From positions 1-64,000 of the forward strand of contig JAFZRJ010000019.1 in NCBI GenBank assembly GCA_017619935.1: 64,000 nucleotides of DNA, written 5' to 3'. This document shows positions 8,748 to 18,480 of the stretch, one piece after another (the first letter of the stretch is position 1; each line of letters opens with the position of its first letter). The notes beneath the pieces were generated by a model. That model saw nothing but the letters and a program-made list of their open reading frames with translations. It was not told the DNA's origin and ran no database searches. Origin of the DNA: Muribaculaceae bacterium. Its GTDB lineage: Bacteria; Bacteroidota; Bacteroidia; Bacteroidales; Muribaculaceae. A program made the translations under genes and the position numbers.

Positions 8748-10280
8748 TTAGGCTTCAACGGGGTGGATGTTGGCCACACCACGTTCGATGCGGGCGATGG
8801 TTTCCTCTTTGCCCAGCAGTTCGGTGATGTCGAACATGTGAGGCCCCTTGCACTCGCCCACCACGGTGAGGCGGAAGGCGTTCATCACGTTGCCCATGTG
8901 GTACTCGTGCTCCTTGATCCAGCCCAGCACAATTTCTTCGCAGTTTTTGCTGGAGAAGTCATCGATGCCTTGCAGCACGGCGATGAGTTCGCGCATGATG
9001 TCGTCGGTCCCTTCCTTCCACCGCTTGCGCACGTCTTTTTCGGCGTAAGTCTCCGGCGCGCGGAAGAAGAAGGCGGCCTGTTCCCACAATTCGTTGACAA
9101 AGTTGACGCGACTCTTGACCAGCCCCACCGCCTTGGCGATGTACTGGCGGGTGAAGGCTGATGCGTCGACGTGTTGCTTCAGCACGGGCATGAACACCTC
9201 GGCGAGTTGGTCGTCGGGCATGTTCATCAGGTATTCGTGGTTGAACCATTTACCCTTTTCAAAATCAAACTTGGCGCCTTTCTTCGAGCAGTGTTCGAAC
9301 GAGAATTCCTTGATGAGTTCGTCCATGGTGAACATCTCGCGGTCATCGCCGGGATTCCATCCTAGCAAGGCCAGGAAATTGACCACGGCTTGCGGCAGAT
9401 AGCCACGTTCGCGGTATCCGCTCGACACTTCTCCGCTCTTGGGGTCGTGCCATTCCAGGGGGAAAACGGGGAATCCCAGCCGGTCGCCGTCGCGCTTGCT
9501 GAGTTTGCCTTTCCCATCGGGCTTGAGCAGCAACGGCAGATGCACGAACTGCGGCATACAGTCGCTCCATCCGAAGGCCTCGTAGAGCAACACATGCAGC
9601 GGCGCACTGGGGAGCCACTCCTCACCGCGAATCACATGCGACACCTCCATGAGGTGGTCGTCAACGATGTTGGCCAGGTGATAGGTGGGCAGGTCGTCGG
9701 CACTCTTGTAGAGCACTTTGTCGTCAAGAATCGATGAGTTGATGGTCACTTGTCCGCGAATCAGGTCGTTCACCACTACGTCGCGGTCAGGCTCTATCTT
9801 GAACCGCACCACATGCTTGGTGCCGGCATCCAGCAGGGCTTTCACCTCCTCGGCGGGCAGGCTGAGCGAGTTTCGCATCATCATGCGTGTAGAAGCGTCG
9901 TACTGGAAATTCTGGATTTCTTGTCGCTTGGCGTCGAGTTCCTCGGGCGTGTCGAATGCGATATATGCCTTGCCGTTGTCGAGCAGTTGCTTGACATAAC
10001 GGCGGTAAATGTCGCGGCGTTCGCTCTGCTTGTAAGGACCGTAGTCGCCGCCTTCACGCACACCTTCGTCAACGCCTATGCCCAGCCAGTTCAGGGCTTC
10101 GTTGATATAGTCTTCGGCTCCTTCGACAAAACGGGTGGAGTCGGTGTCTTCGATGCGAAGAATCATGCTGCCGCCGTGCTGGCGAGCAAACAAATAGTTA
10201 TACAAAGCGGTTCGCACCCCACCAATGTGCAGTGGCCCTGTGGGCGATGGCGCAAAACGCACTCTCACTTTTCTTTCCAT
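8748..10280 (-). CDS. gltX: Glutamyl-tRNA synthetase
   Basis: 510-aa class I aminoacyl-tRNA synthetase charging tRNA-Glu. The ATG at 10280 is used; the frame also contains a TTG two codons upstream. The HIGH-type motif is HIGG at residues 18-21 after the usual [10 protein letters not shown], and the KMSKS-type motif is KLSKR at 259-263. A long helical anticodon-binding C-domain follows and the length is normal. First gene of a probable gltX - beta-barrel protein - waaA operon. Its -7 box is embedded in a hairpin repeat also found upstream of the GlmU-like gene. Confidence 0.96.
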   Translation of the reverse strand: MERKVRVRFAPSPTGPLHIGGVRTALYNYLFARQHGGSMILRIEDTDSTRFVEGAEDYINEALNWLGIGVDEGVREGGDYGPYKQSERRDIYRRYVKQLLDNGKAYIAFDTPEELDAKRQEIQNFQYDASTRMMMRNSLSLPAEEVKALLDAGTKHVVRFKIEPDRDVVVNDLIRGQVTINSSILDDKVLYKSADDLPTYHLANIVDDHLMEVSHVIRGEEWLPSAPLHVLLYEAFGWSDCMPQFVHLPLLLKPDGKGKLSKRDGDRLGFPVFPLEWHDPKSGEVSSGYRERGYLPQAVVNFLALLGWNPGDDREMFTMDELIKEFSFEHCSKKGAKFDFEKGKWFNHEYLMNMPDDQLAEVFMPVLKQHVDASAFTRQYIAKAVGLVKSRVNFVNELWEQAAFFFRAPETYAEKDVRKRWKEGTDDIMRELIAVLQGIDDFSSKNCEEIVLGWIKEHEYHMGNVMNAFRLTVVGECKGPHMFDITELLGKEETIARIERGVANIHPVEA

Positions 10281-10302
10281 ATCCAATGCTTAAAATTTTT
10301 TG

Positions 10303-10310
10303 CAAAGTTA
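10303..10310 (-). promoter_or_regulatory. -7 element (TAACTTTG) for gltX
   Basis: Minus-strand TAACTTTG about 23 bp before the gltX ATG. At the -33 position, 19 bp further up, there is only TTTT, so the promoter is recognisable but imperfect. Confidence 0.55.
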
Positions 10311-10400
10311 CGAATAAACGAGAGCATAAAAAAAGAAAGACGCAGTTTTTCTATTTTTTATGCCGAGCGAGAGTAACTTCGGCGTAGCCACCGTTACGAA
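10303..10400 (-). repeat. Promoter-associated hairpin repeat, gltX copy
   Basis: Contains the gltX -7 box, a 19-bp spacer with GAGAGC, then a 40-bp hairpin (10324-10363) whose arms read GCATAAAAAA and TTTTTTATGC, with GACGCAGTTTTTCT in the middle and GCCGAG after it. The same order and the same 40-bp hairpin length occur twice at 22119-22282. The GTTACGAATAAA string at 10307 recurs near 10393. Confidence 0.65.
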
Positions 10401-10549
10401 TAAAGAGCGCAGAACATGATGCCGGGGGAATGGTGTGTTGTGCGTCGATTAATGATTATACATACTTCGCAGGAGGGGGCGTGATGACGTGAAATGGTGT
10501 GGTAATGTGGAAAGCAGATAATGTATTAATATTTATTAACATAAATGGG
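10401..10549. other. Intergenic stretch with nothing recognised
   Basis: Between the hairpin repeat behind gltX and the promoter at 10550. I see no ORF with coding character, no RNA fold I recognise and no terminator. Confidence 0.5.
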
Positions 10550-10580
10550 TTCGATTTTTGATGGATTTTTATTAATTTTG
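10550..10580 (+). promoter_or_regulatory. Promoter for the first dockerin-type BspA gene
   Basis: TTCG (10550-10553), 19-bp spacer, TAATTTTG (10573-10580), about 45 bp before the ATG. The -33 element differs from TTTG by one base. Confidence 0.55.
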
Positions 10581-10624
10581 CAAATTCAGATGAATATAAT
10601 TATCAACCCTTAAAATACTAAGAT

Positions 10625-13189
10625 ATGAAAAAAATATTACTTCTTGCTATCGCTTTGCTAGTGTCGTTGTACGCTAGTGCTTCGCTTGAATTTGTGAAGG
10701 ACGGCCTCAAATACAGTGAGTTGCGCAAGGGCGTTGCCGTGGTTTGCCTTGGATATTCCGATGGCGCGACCAGAGGCTCATATTTGTTGATTCCTGGTTT
10801 TGTCACTTACAATGGTGTGAATTACCGGGTGGAACGTCTCGACGCTACCGCTTTTTACCAAGAAAGAAAAATCCAAACGGTTCAAATTAATTATGGTGTC
10901 AAATACATTGATCGGGGCGTGTTCTCGGGATGTACCTTGTTGTCGAAGGTGTATCTGCCTAGTTCCATCGTCGGAATCGATAGTGATGTGTTTTATAACA
11001 CCGATTTGAAAAACATGTATTGTGCATGGCTGAACTTGCCTTCTGAAATTGATGCAGGTATGTTTGGCGACGTGAAAGTGGCCAATATCTATGTGCCCAC
11101 CCAGCGCATGGTGAATATATTGACAGAACAGAGCAATAAATCATCAACGGCGTGGAGCAAGAGTAAGAATTCGTTGACGTTCAAACGCGACGGAAAAGCT
11201 AACGATGGTTATATCAATGAGGCCAGTTGCGTTGTTACCAAGCAGGCCACCAGCACTCAGCCAGGCGAAATGACGGTTACGGGACTATATGCTAGTGGGG
11301 GTTATTCACTGACGCTGCCGGCATTTGGAAAGGTGGTGCTTGATGACGGATACGAATATCGTCCCACCGAGATTGCCGACAGTGCTTTTCTAGGTTGTAA
11401 CACTATCGAGACTGCCAAAATTGAGAACGCTTACATCAAACGATTGGGCAAATCGGCGTTCCGTAACATGACTGCACTGAAAACCTTGACCTTCCCCACG
11501 GCATGGAACAATCACATTACTACCGTAGATAGTTATTGCTTCAGTGGCAGCGCCATCACCGTGGCCAATCTCCCTTACGGTATCAAGACGATGGGCGCTG
11601 GCCTCTTCTATAACTGCTCCAGTTTGGAATATGTCCACTTCCCCAGCAGTATTAAGGATTTTGGTTCCACCAGTCATAATTATTTGCTGGTGAATTGCAC
11701 CTCGCTCAAGTGCATCAATATGGCTTGGGACACACCACGGGCATTGGGTAGCACATTGTTATTCAACAACGTGCCCAAGAGTTGCACCATTCGCGTGCCC
11801 GAAAGTTCTGGGAGCACCTACGGCGAAGAGAGTGGCATCCCATTGTATAAAAAATCGAACTATTGGAATCGTTTTTCCAACTTTGAATATGGAGGTTACG
11901 ACGTAATCATCAATAATGTAGGATATATCATTAAGAATGATAGATATGAAATGGAGGCTCGAGTATGCCGAGCCATTCTCGATTATGACTATAACAGTTT
12001 TGTCTCCAATTTGAACATGAACCCCACCATTCAGGTGGTTGACGACCACTACACGGTGACGACGATGGACCGAAGGGCGTTTGAGAATTGCACCTCGCTC
12101 AAGTCGGTCGTGCTTCCCAACAAGTTGTGGTATCTGAAAGGTGGAATGTACGACAGCGAGTATAGCACATCTACGTTGGGCAATCAGTTCAAAGGCTGCA
12201 CTTCGCTCACCTCTTTCAAGATTCCCAACAACACCGAGATGTTTTATTTCCCGTTCGGTTTCCTGCAGAATACCGGCATCCAAGAATTGGAATTGCCGGA
12301 AAGAATACATTACTTGGGGGCCTACTCACTGGCAGGCTGCTCAAATTTGATGAGACTGGTCGTCAACTATGAAGGCGACCCCAGCGACCATGGAAATGGC
12401 GTTCCGCTGTTTGGCAAGAACTGCCTTGAAGGCGACCCAACAACGATGAAATGTTATGTCAAACACGCCTATTTGAGCGATTATTACGACATCATCGAAG
12501 CATGGAATATCACGATATCGGATTATGCTATCTTCCATCCGTGGATCAAGATAGGTCCATCGGGTATCTTGCCTTTTAGTCTTGAGTATGCTGTGAAGTT
12601 TGGTGGTGTCAGCGGATTGACGACTTATTATGTGAGTGATTTCAACACTTCCACACGGACGGCTATCACCAAAAAAGTCACGGGTTCGTCCAGTGAAATG
12701 GTGTCGACGAACGTTCCTCTCATTTTCAAGGGAACACCAGGGCAGCAGTATTTTCTTACTACTTTCTCCAACAGTCTGTTTTATTTAGATAACAAGATGC
12801 GCCCCTATAATAAGAAAGTTTCCCAAAAGGAGAAGTCGTCATCAACCTACACAACATTCTATTTCAATGAATCGCGCAAACGGTGGGAGAAAGATGCCGT
12901 TGACAATATCACCGAAAATGGTTCGGCTTACATCAAGCTGAGTAACTCGCAGTATGGTGCTAATAAATATTCATCAATATATCTGGACATTTTAGGTGTA
13001 CCCAGTACCATCGAAGGCGACGTGAACGGCGATGACAAGGTGGATGTGGAAGATGTGAACGCCATCATCAACATTATCCTTGAACTGAAATCGACCAGCA
13101 ATTATCCTGGCGACGCCGACGTGAATGGTGACAACAAGGTGGATATAGAGGACGTTAACGCAGTCATCAACATCATCCTAACGAATTAA
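10625..13189 (+). CDS. BspA-like leucine-rich-repeat surface protein with C-terminal dockerin-like module
   Basis: 854-aa exported protein. Signal peptide about residues 1-20 (MKKILLLAIALLVSLYASA). Residues about 55-620 hold scattered LRR_5/BspA repeats with the pattern 'F.GC..L..V.LP..I..I....F' (for example FSGCTLLSKVYLPSSI, FRNMTALKTLTFP). Residues 798-854 form two EF-hand-like segments GDVNGDDKVDVEDVNAIINI and DADVNGDNKVDIEDVNAVIN, the duplicated calcium-loop arrangement of type I dockerins. BspA repeats are known from adhesins of oral and gut Bacteroidota; the ligand here is unknown. No cohesin gene is visible nearby. It is followed after 48 bp by another dockerin-type gene without its own promoter, so the two are probably one operon. 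Confidence 0.88.
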   Translation: MKKILLLAIALLVSLYASASLEFVKDGLKYSELRKGVAVVCLGYSDGATRGSYLLIPGFVTYNGVNYRVERLDATAFYQERKIQTVQINYGVKYIDRGVFSGCTLLSKVYLPSSIVGIDSDVFYNTDLKNMYCAWLNLPSEIDAGMFGDVKVANIYVPTQRMVNILTEQSNKSSTAWSKSKNSLTFKRDGKANDGYINEASCVVTKQATSTQPGEMTVTGLYASGGYSLTLPAFGKVVLDDGYEYRPTEIADSAFLGCNTIETAKIENAYIKRLGKSAFRNMTALKTLTFPTAWNNHITTVDSYCFSGSAITVANLPYGIKTMGAGLFYNCSSLEYVHFPSSIKDFGSTSHNYLLVNCTSLKCINMAWDTPRALGSTLLFNNVPKSCTIRVPESSGSTYGEESGIPLYKKSNYWNRFSNFEYGGYDVIINNVGYIIKNDRYEMEARVCRAILDYDYNSFVSNLNMNPTIQVVDDHYTVTTMDRRAFENCTSLKSVVLPNKLWYLKGGMYDSEYSTSTLGNQFKGCTSLTSFKIPNNTEMFYFPFGFLQNTGIQELELPERIHYLGAYSLAGCSNLMRLVVNYEGDPSDHGNGVPLFGKNCLEGDPTTMKCYVKHAYLSDYYDIIEAWNITISDYAIFHPWIKIGPSGILPFSLEYAVKFGGVSGLTTYYVSDFNTSTRTAITKKVTGSSSEMVSTNVPLIFKGTPGQQYFLTTFSNSLFYLDNKMRPYNKKVSQKEKSSSTYTTFYFNESRKRWEKDAVDNITENGSAYIKLSNSQYGANKYSSIYLDILGVPSTIEGDVNGDDKVDVEDVNAIINIILELKSTSNYPGDADVNGDNKVDIEDVNAVINIILTN

Positions 13190-13237
13190 TCGCTCAGTCA
13201 ACGCATAAGTACCTAAAATGATAACAACAATAATGAT

Positions 13238-16200
13238 ATGAAAAAGCATCTTTTTATTCTTTCGGCAGTCATGCTGCTCACGTCGTGGACGGCGGGAGCG
13301 GCTACTTATCTCGGGTTCAAGGTCGCCGACGTGAGCATCACCAGCGACAACTACAACCAACCTATTACCAGCGAGTACATCACCGCTAATGTGGACACGT
13401 TGCCCTACTCGGTGACCTACAACCACAGTACGGCAACCCTTACGCTCAAAAACGTGAAAATCAAGCGGACAGGCAGCTATAACCGTGCTATCCTCAACGA
13501 GAGTTGCAACAACCTCATCATCGTGTTCGAGGGCCATAATCTGCTGGAAGCAATCGACTCCTCGCCAGTGCGTCTCAACGCCAACACCACCATCAAAAGC
13601 CCCAATGATGGCTTTGTGCTGATTTATGGCGGCTCCGAAGATGCCCTCACGATAGGCAACGGTGCCACCCTGACCATCAACGATGCCAATGTTAACTGTC
13701 AAAACAACAGCAATAAAACCTATTCCAGCGGAATCGTAGGAAATACGGGCAACGAGAAAGTGAAAATCATTAATTCCTACGTCAATTCCCATGGCAACAA
13801 TGGCGGCTATGCCCTCAAAAATATTGCGTCGCTCGACCTGCAGTCGTCATACATCGATTTGCATGGCGGCGGCGGATATGAAGGCTATCCTGTGTCGAAC
13901 CTGAAATCGTTCAGTTATTCAGGCGACCAATTCCATTTGCTTGGCGACACGGGCTATGACGTGGTTTTCAGCCCGACAGAAAAGAATTTTATGGTTGGTT
14001 CCTCTCAACAAGTGCAAACTGCCGGTGTGATAGTTGCCAAGGCTATCGATTATATCAACGACCGTGACGCTTTCCCCGATGTGAACTTCGCCCAAGCCAT
14101 CAGCGACAACACCAAGTATTACTCCTACTGGGAGGCCCGTGTGATGCGGCGTTACATCCTCCTGCCGTTCCATTATGATACAGGTACAGGCGGCCACTAT
14201 GCCATTATTGAGGCCAACGAGAAAGACATCTCCTCTATCAAGGGTATAGAATACCTCACCGATCTGGAGGAACTTTACCTCAACGACAACTCCATCACGA
14301 CCGCCGACCTGAGCCAAAATACCAAACTGAAATTCCTGCATATCGACAACAATCAACTCACGTTGCTCAATGTGAGCAACAGCCCGATGCTGAGGGAGCT
14401 CTCCTGCGCCAACAACCGGCTCACGTCGCTCAACCTGTCAAATTGCCGGAATATATGTTATGCACATTGCCAAAATAACCAAATCGCCAACCTTCAACTG
14501 CCCACGGCTGATAATTATTCATTAAACAGCCTTCAGTGCCAAAACAACAAAATCAAGGATTTCAATCTTTACAATTTCAAGAACCTGACCTATCTCGATT
14601 GCAGCCACAACGAAATCGAGGGCAATCTTGCCGTCTATGGCATTTATTTGGATTCTCTCAACTGTTCGTTCAACAAAATCACTCGTATCGACAATTTGAT
14701 AAATTGCGGCCACGTAAAAACACTGAGATGCAATGACAACTTGATTGAGAGACTTGACCTGAGTAATATGATCAGGCTTGAGACTTTCGACTGTCACAAC
14801 AACAAGTTGACCACCCTCAACTTGAAGTGGTGCTCCAAACTAAGCGGCGTTGTTGATGTTTATGGCAACAACATCAATGGCAGCGGAATGGACGCGCTTA
14901 TTGCCAACCTGCCGGCGCTTATTAATCGTGGCTTGAATTTCGTGGACCACAACAACGCCAACGAAGGAAATGCCTGCACCGCTGCTCAAGTGAATGCGGC
15001 CTCAAACCAGGGATGGACCATCTTCCACCGCTGGCAGTCGGATGAGTTCACCGGCACGAGCGAGTGTCTGAACTATGACATGAAGATTGCCGGAGTGCGC
15101 CTGCACAGCCATCTGGCCAGCAACCTTGACGGAAGCATTGATGGCGTTTCGGGCACGTGGCGCTACAACGATGGAGCCAACATGTTACTGCTGTCTAATG
15201 CCACCATCAACGGCGGAAATTATGCGGGTATTGAAACAACCAAGAGCCCGATTGTCATCAATGTGTCAGGCGACAACACGGTCACCAGCGACGCCTCGGT
15301 GGGAATGTCATTGAGCGGCAATATCAACCGCATCACCGGCTTCAACGCCACTGGCACCCACAACCTCACTGTGAAGGGTAACGCGCGAGGCATCTATGTG
15401 CGTGGCGCAAATCTCTTCCTCGAAGGGGGACTTCACCTCGATGCCGAGAGCCGCGTTTACGGCATCCTTGGCAACAACAGCACGACAGTGTCGGTGAGTG
15501 ATGAAAATACCGTGGTGCGTTCCAAGGGTGAGGCCGGTAACGCCATGCGTGGCGTATCAGCGCTCTATCTCAACGACGGTCTAGTCATCTCCCAACCCGA
15601 AGGCACCACATTCACATCGGGAGTAGGCTTTGTGAACAATGGTAGCGAGGTGGTGAACCAGTGGGTGACCATCAGCCAGCCGTACACAGAATATCCGCTG
15701 CAGGTGGCTGGCGTCCAGGTGACCAACCGCAATGCCGACGCCATCACCGGCGAAGGCATTACCGGCACGGTGACCTATTCGCCCAGCGACAACACGCTCA
15801 CGCTCACCGATGTCACCATCACGGCTAATACGCCTGCCATCAGAGTGGGCCGTGATTTGCCGGGCATCAAGATTGTGCTCGAAGGCGAGAACTCCATCAA
15901 CTTCGCCAGCAACGGAAAGATCGCCATCGACATCTTCAACTGCGACGGTGCCGTAATCGAAGGCCCCGGCAAACTCAACATCAACAATGCCGCTGCTGCG
16001 CTCTACATCGACAGCGGATCGGGCACTGGTGAACACCGCATGACCATCCGCAACTGCGAAATCAACGTCAACGATCCCACCACTTACTCGCCTTCAGGCA
16101 CCTCAATCCAAGACGACATGGGTGATGCCAACATCACGATAGAGAATGCCACTGTGCACCTGATGCGTGGCTACATCAGCGCGGGCTATGACCTGAAACT

Positions 16201-16498
16201 CGTGAACTGCGAAATTGTCAAGCCCGTCGGTGGATATGTCGATGGCGGCAACATTAACGTGGCCGGGAGCGGCAGCAGTTACTACACCGGCGAGATAGAA
16301 ATTGTGCCCAAGGCTGGTCTGCGTGGTGACGTGACTGGCGACGGCAAGGTGGATGTGGAGGACGTGAACGCCGCCATCAACATTATCCTTGAGTTGAAAC
16401 AGCCCAGTGATTATTCGGGTGATGCCGACGTGACCGGCGACAACAAAGTGGATATTGAAGATGTGAACGCCATCATCAACATCATCCTTTCGAACTAA
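13238..16498 (+). CDS. Large exported protein: three beta-rich modules, LRR block, dockerin-like C-terminus
   Basis: 1086 aa. Signal peptide about residues 1-21. Residues about 330-545 are a regular leucine-rich-repeat block (LEELYLNDN, LKFLHIDNNQ, LRELSCANNR, each about 21 residues). Around it are three copies of a beta-rich module, starting near residues 22, 610 and 819, each with a 'V(A)GV.(V/L)...N' opening, a 'V.Y....NTLTL..(V/A)TI' strand and an 'I.(I/V).(L/V).G.N(T/S)(I/V)' strand; they look like right-handed beta-helix or solenoid segments. Residues 1030-1086 are a dockerin-like pair (GDVTGDGKVDVEDVNAAINI and its repeat). The function is unknown; surface exposure is inferred from export and repeats. 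It follows the 10625 gene by 48 bp. Confidence 0.87.
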   Translation: MKKHLFILSAVMLLTSWTAGAATYLGFKVADVSITSDNYNQPITSEYITANVDTLPYSVTYNHSTATLTLKNVKIKRTGSYNRAILNESCNNLIIVFEGHNLLEAIDSSPVRLNANTTIKSPNDGFVLIYGGSEDALTIGNGATLTINDANVNCQNNSNKTYSSGIVGNTGNEKVKIINSYVNSHGNNGGYALKNIASLDLQSSYIDLHGGGGYEGYPVSNLKSFSYSGDQFHLLGDTGYDVVFSPTEKNFMVGSSQQVQTAGVIVAKAIDYINDRDAFPDVNFAQAISDNTKYYSYWEARVMRRYILLPFHYDTGTGGHYAIIEANEKDISSIKGIEYLTDLEELYLNDNSITTADLSQNTKLKFLHIDNNQLTLLNVSNSPMLRELSCANNRLTSLNLSNCRNICYAHCQNNQIANLQLPTADNYSLNSLQCQNNKIKDFNLYNFKNLTYLDCSHNEIEGNLAVYGIYLDSLNCSFNKITRIDNLINCGHVKTLRCNDNLIERLDLSNMIRLETFDCHNNKLTTLNLKWCSKLSGVVDVYGNNINGSGMDALIANLPALINRGLNFVDHNNANEGNACTAAQVNAASNQGWTIFHRWQSDEFTGTSECLNYDMKIAGVRLHSHLASNLDGSIDGVSGTWRYNDGANMLLLSNATINGGNYAGIETTKSPIVINVSGDNTVTSDASVGMSLSGNINRITGFNATGTHNLTVKGNARGIYVRGANLFLEGGLHLDAESRVYGILGNNSTTVSVSDENTVVRSKGEAGNAMRGVSALYLNDGLVISQPEGTTFTSGVGFVNNGSEVVNQWVTISQPYTEYPLQVAGVQVTNRNADAITGEGITGTVTYSPSDNTLTLTDVTITANTPAIRVGRDLPGIKIVLEGENSINFASNGKIAIDIFNCDGAVIEGPGKLNINNAAAALYIDSGSGTGEHRMTIRNCEINVNDPTTYSPSGTSIQDDMGDANITIENATVHLMRGYISAGYDLKLVNCEIVKPVGGYVDGGNINVAGSGSSYYTGEIEIVPKAGLRGDVTGDGKVDVEDVNAAINIILELKQPSDYSGDADVTGDNKVDIEDVNAIINIILSN

Positions 16499-16641
16499 TC
16501 AAATTTGAATTCTGTAGCATCTAAACTTCGGTCTTCGCCATCTCTCCTCATCAGGGGAGGTGGCTGAGGGCTGGAGTTTTGTGTTTTTCAGTGATTTAGA
16601 GAGTCTTATCATAAAAAACTCATAATTCTGTTCAATATTTA

Positions 16642-16671
16642 TTGTGGATGCAATAATTTTATCTAAATTTG
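16642..16671 (+). promoter_or_regulatory. Promoter for the 16711 gene
   Basis: TTG (16642-16644), 19-bp spacer, TAAATTTG (16664-16671), about 40 bp before the ATG. Confidence 0.7.
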
Positions 16672-16710
16672 CAGATTGAATAACATAAATATAAATTTAA
16701 TATAAGCCTT

Positions 16711-18258
16711 ATGAACAAATTACTACATTACTTACTTGCTATGGCAGCCATGCTGGCTGTATCGACAATGTCGGCTAGTGAACTCACCAGCGGCAGTTTG
16801 ACCCTTCTCACGCCTGACGGCGAAATGACTTTCGATGTCCCTCAAACGGGTTTTACGACTCAGGACTTCACATCAATGGGCGCAGCCGATGAGTTGGTTG
16901 TCAAATCGTTTAGTGTAACAGCATCGGGAACCGTGAGCGGGGTAGTGCTCGACGCGAGCGTTTATCCTCAAGACTCTCAGTCCGGTGAATGGATGGAGTT
17001 TCAACTCACTGATGAAGGAAACGGAACGTGGTCGGCCGAACTCGATGCCGATTTCGTTGAGATTTTTGGAGCTGGCGCGTACACGCTGGAGTTTTATGCG
17101 AAAGCTCTCGATGCCGACGGCAAAACGACCATCAGGCTCGACAACGGCGGACAAAACTACAAAATCATGTTCGCACTTGCTGAGAAAGTGAATGCCGTGA
17201 CGTGGCTTGACAACAGAGCGGCCGAAATTTGGCTCAACACTTCCGAGAGTTCGCTGGAATATCGCTTCAACGGCGACGGTACACGCAACAACGAGACGAT
17301 GCCCGGTGCCACCGACATGTTGGCGGTCAACTATTTCAGCATGTATTACAACTTGGCCGAAGGTGCCAGCATCACCGACGCCTCGCTGCAGTATATGATT
17401 TACCCCGAGGGAGAAACCAGTGGTAACTGGAACACCATCAGCTGCAACGAACTCAGCACCCTTGTCAGCGCAAGAAAGAATACCTATCGCAGCAGTTTCA
17501 ACACGGCACAGTTGCTCACCTACGGACTGCAGCCCGGAAACTACACCCTGCGTGTGATGTTCCAGCTCATCGACAATAACGGGAAATACCACTTCTTGGG
17601 CAAAAACAACGACAATTTCCTCTTCCATTTCTCCATCAACGAGCCTGCCGACCCGGCTATCACGGGCATCAGCATGACCATCAGTCCGACTCCTGGAGAG
17701 AAAGAGTTCCTGTGGATGGAAGATTTTGAGGAATATGAGTCAATATATCTGGAAGAGCCTATGGAAGCATGCTCGGTCGATGAGGTTTACATTTTCTATG
17801 AAGGCGCCCCGACCGACATCAAGTTGTGCTGCATGTTGCAAGACACTCAAGGCGGTGAATTGTATCGGAAAGAGATTCTCACCCAACCCAATGCGTGGGG
17901 CTCGGCAAGCACCGAAGATCCCACCGAAATACTTGATCCCGAGATGCTGACGCAGGGCGAGTCTTACACCATTATCTTCTGGGCCGAAGCCATAGCCCCC
18001 GATGGAAGCACCATATACATGAATAACGACGGCGACGGCTTTGACGTGCATTTCGTTTATGGCACTGCCGGAACTGGCGTGATTGGTGATGTGTCGGGCG
18101 ACGGCAAGGTGGACGTGAGCGACGTAAACGATGTAATCAACATCATTTTGGAAATTAATGATGCCAGCGACTATCCTGGTAATGCCGACCTTACGGGCGA
18201 CGGCAAGGTGGATGTAAGCGACGTGAACGAAGTCATCAACATCATCCTCTCGAACTAA
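16711..18258 (+). CDS. Exported protein with three internal repeats and dockerin-like C-terminus
   Basis: 515 aa with a signal peptide (about residues 1-22). I recognise no catalytic family. The mature part is built of three units of about 150 residues, best seen at their ends: YTLEFYAKALDADGKTTIRL (from about residue 124), YTLRVMFQLIDNNGKYHFLG (about 277) and YTIIFWAEAIAPDGSTIYMN (about 418), each followed by an N.G..F/Y.(V/I).F strand. This resembles an immunoglobulin-like or carbohydrate-binding beta-sandwich, but that is inference. Residues 459-515 are a dockerin-like pair (GDVSGDGKVDVSDVNDVINI and DLTGDGKVDVSDVNEVINII). It has its own promoter and terminator. Confidence 0.85.
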   Translation: MNKLLHYLLAMAAMLAVSTMSASELTSGSLTLLTPDGEMTFDVPQTGFTTQDFTSMGAADELVVKSFSVTASGTVSGVVLDASVYPQDSQSGEWMEFQLTDEGNGTWSAELDADFVEIFGAGAYTLEFYAKALDADGKTTIRLDNGGQNYKIMFALAEKVNAVTWLDNRAAEIWLNTSESSLEYRFNGDGTRNNETMPGATDMLAVNYFSMYYNLAEGASITDASLQYMIYPEGETSGNWNTISCNELSTLVSARKNTYRSSFNTAQLLTYGLQPGNYTLRVMFQLIDNNGKYHFLGKNNDNFLFHFSINEPADPAITGISMTISPTPGEKEFLWMEDFEEYESIYLEEPMEACSVDEVYIFYEGAPTDIKLCCMLQDTQGGELYRKEILTQPNAWGSASTEDPTEILDPEMLTQGESYTIIFWAEAIAPDGSTIYMNNDGDGFDVHFVYGTAGTGVIGDVSGDGKVDVSDVNDVINIILEINDASDYPGNADLTGDGKVDVSDVNEVINIILSN

Positions 18259-18286
18259 TCGCCAAGTAACGTGCTTGAAATATTTT

Positions 18287-18315
18287 GAGGCCTCGGACCA
18301 TTCCGGGGCCTCTTT
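18287..18315 (+). terminator. Intrinsic terminator after the 16711 gene
   Basis: An 11-bp stem GAGGCCTCGGA / TCCGGGGCCTC (one G-T pair, loop CCAT) followed by TTTGTGTT. Confidence 0.8.
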
Positions 18316-18431
18316 GTGTTCTGTGCTGGAGTGGGGCGAGTGCTGATGGGCGAAGTCACCGCGCGTTTGGTGCGGTTGGTTGACGGTAGTCGTCGATTCG
18401 GCATAAAAAATGAAAAAACAGCATTATTCAT

Positions 18432-18462
18432 TTTGTTCTGCGCTCAACATGCACTATCTTTG
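18432..18462 (+). promoter_or_regulatory. Promoter for penicillin-binding protein 1A
   Basis: TTTG (18432-18435), exactly 19 bp, TATCTTTG (18455-18462). This is a full match to the Bacteroidota -33/-7 consensus, giving a leader of only about 15 nt. Confidence 0.8.
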
Positions 18463-18480
18463 TCGGTGAAAAGTGGATAG

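Noticed and set aside
16542..16560. Possible terminator CTCTCCT/AGGGGAG after the 13238 gene
   Set aside because: Only 7 bp with a G-T pair and no immediate T-run.
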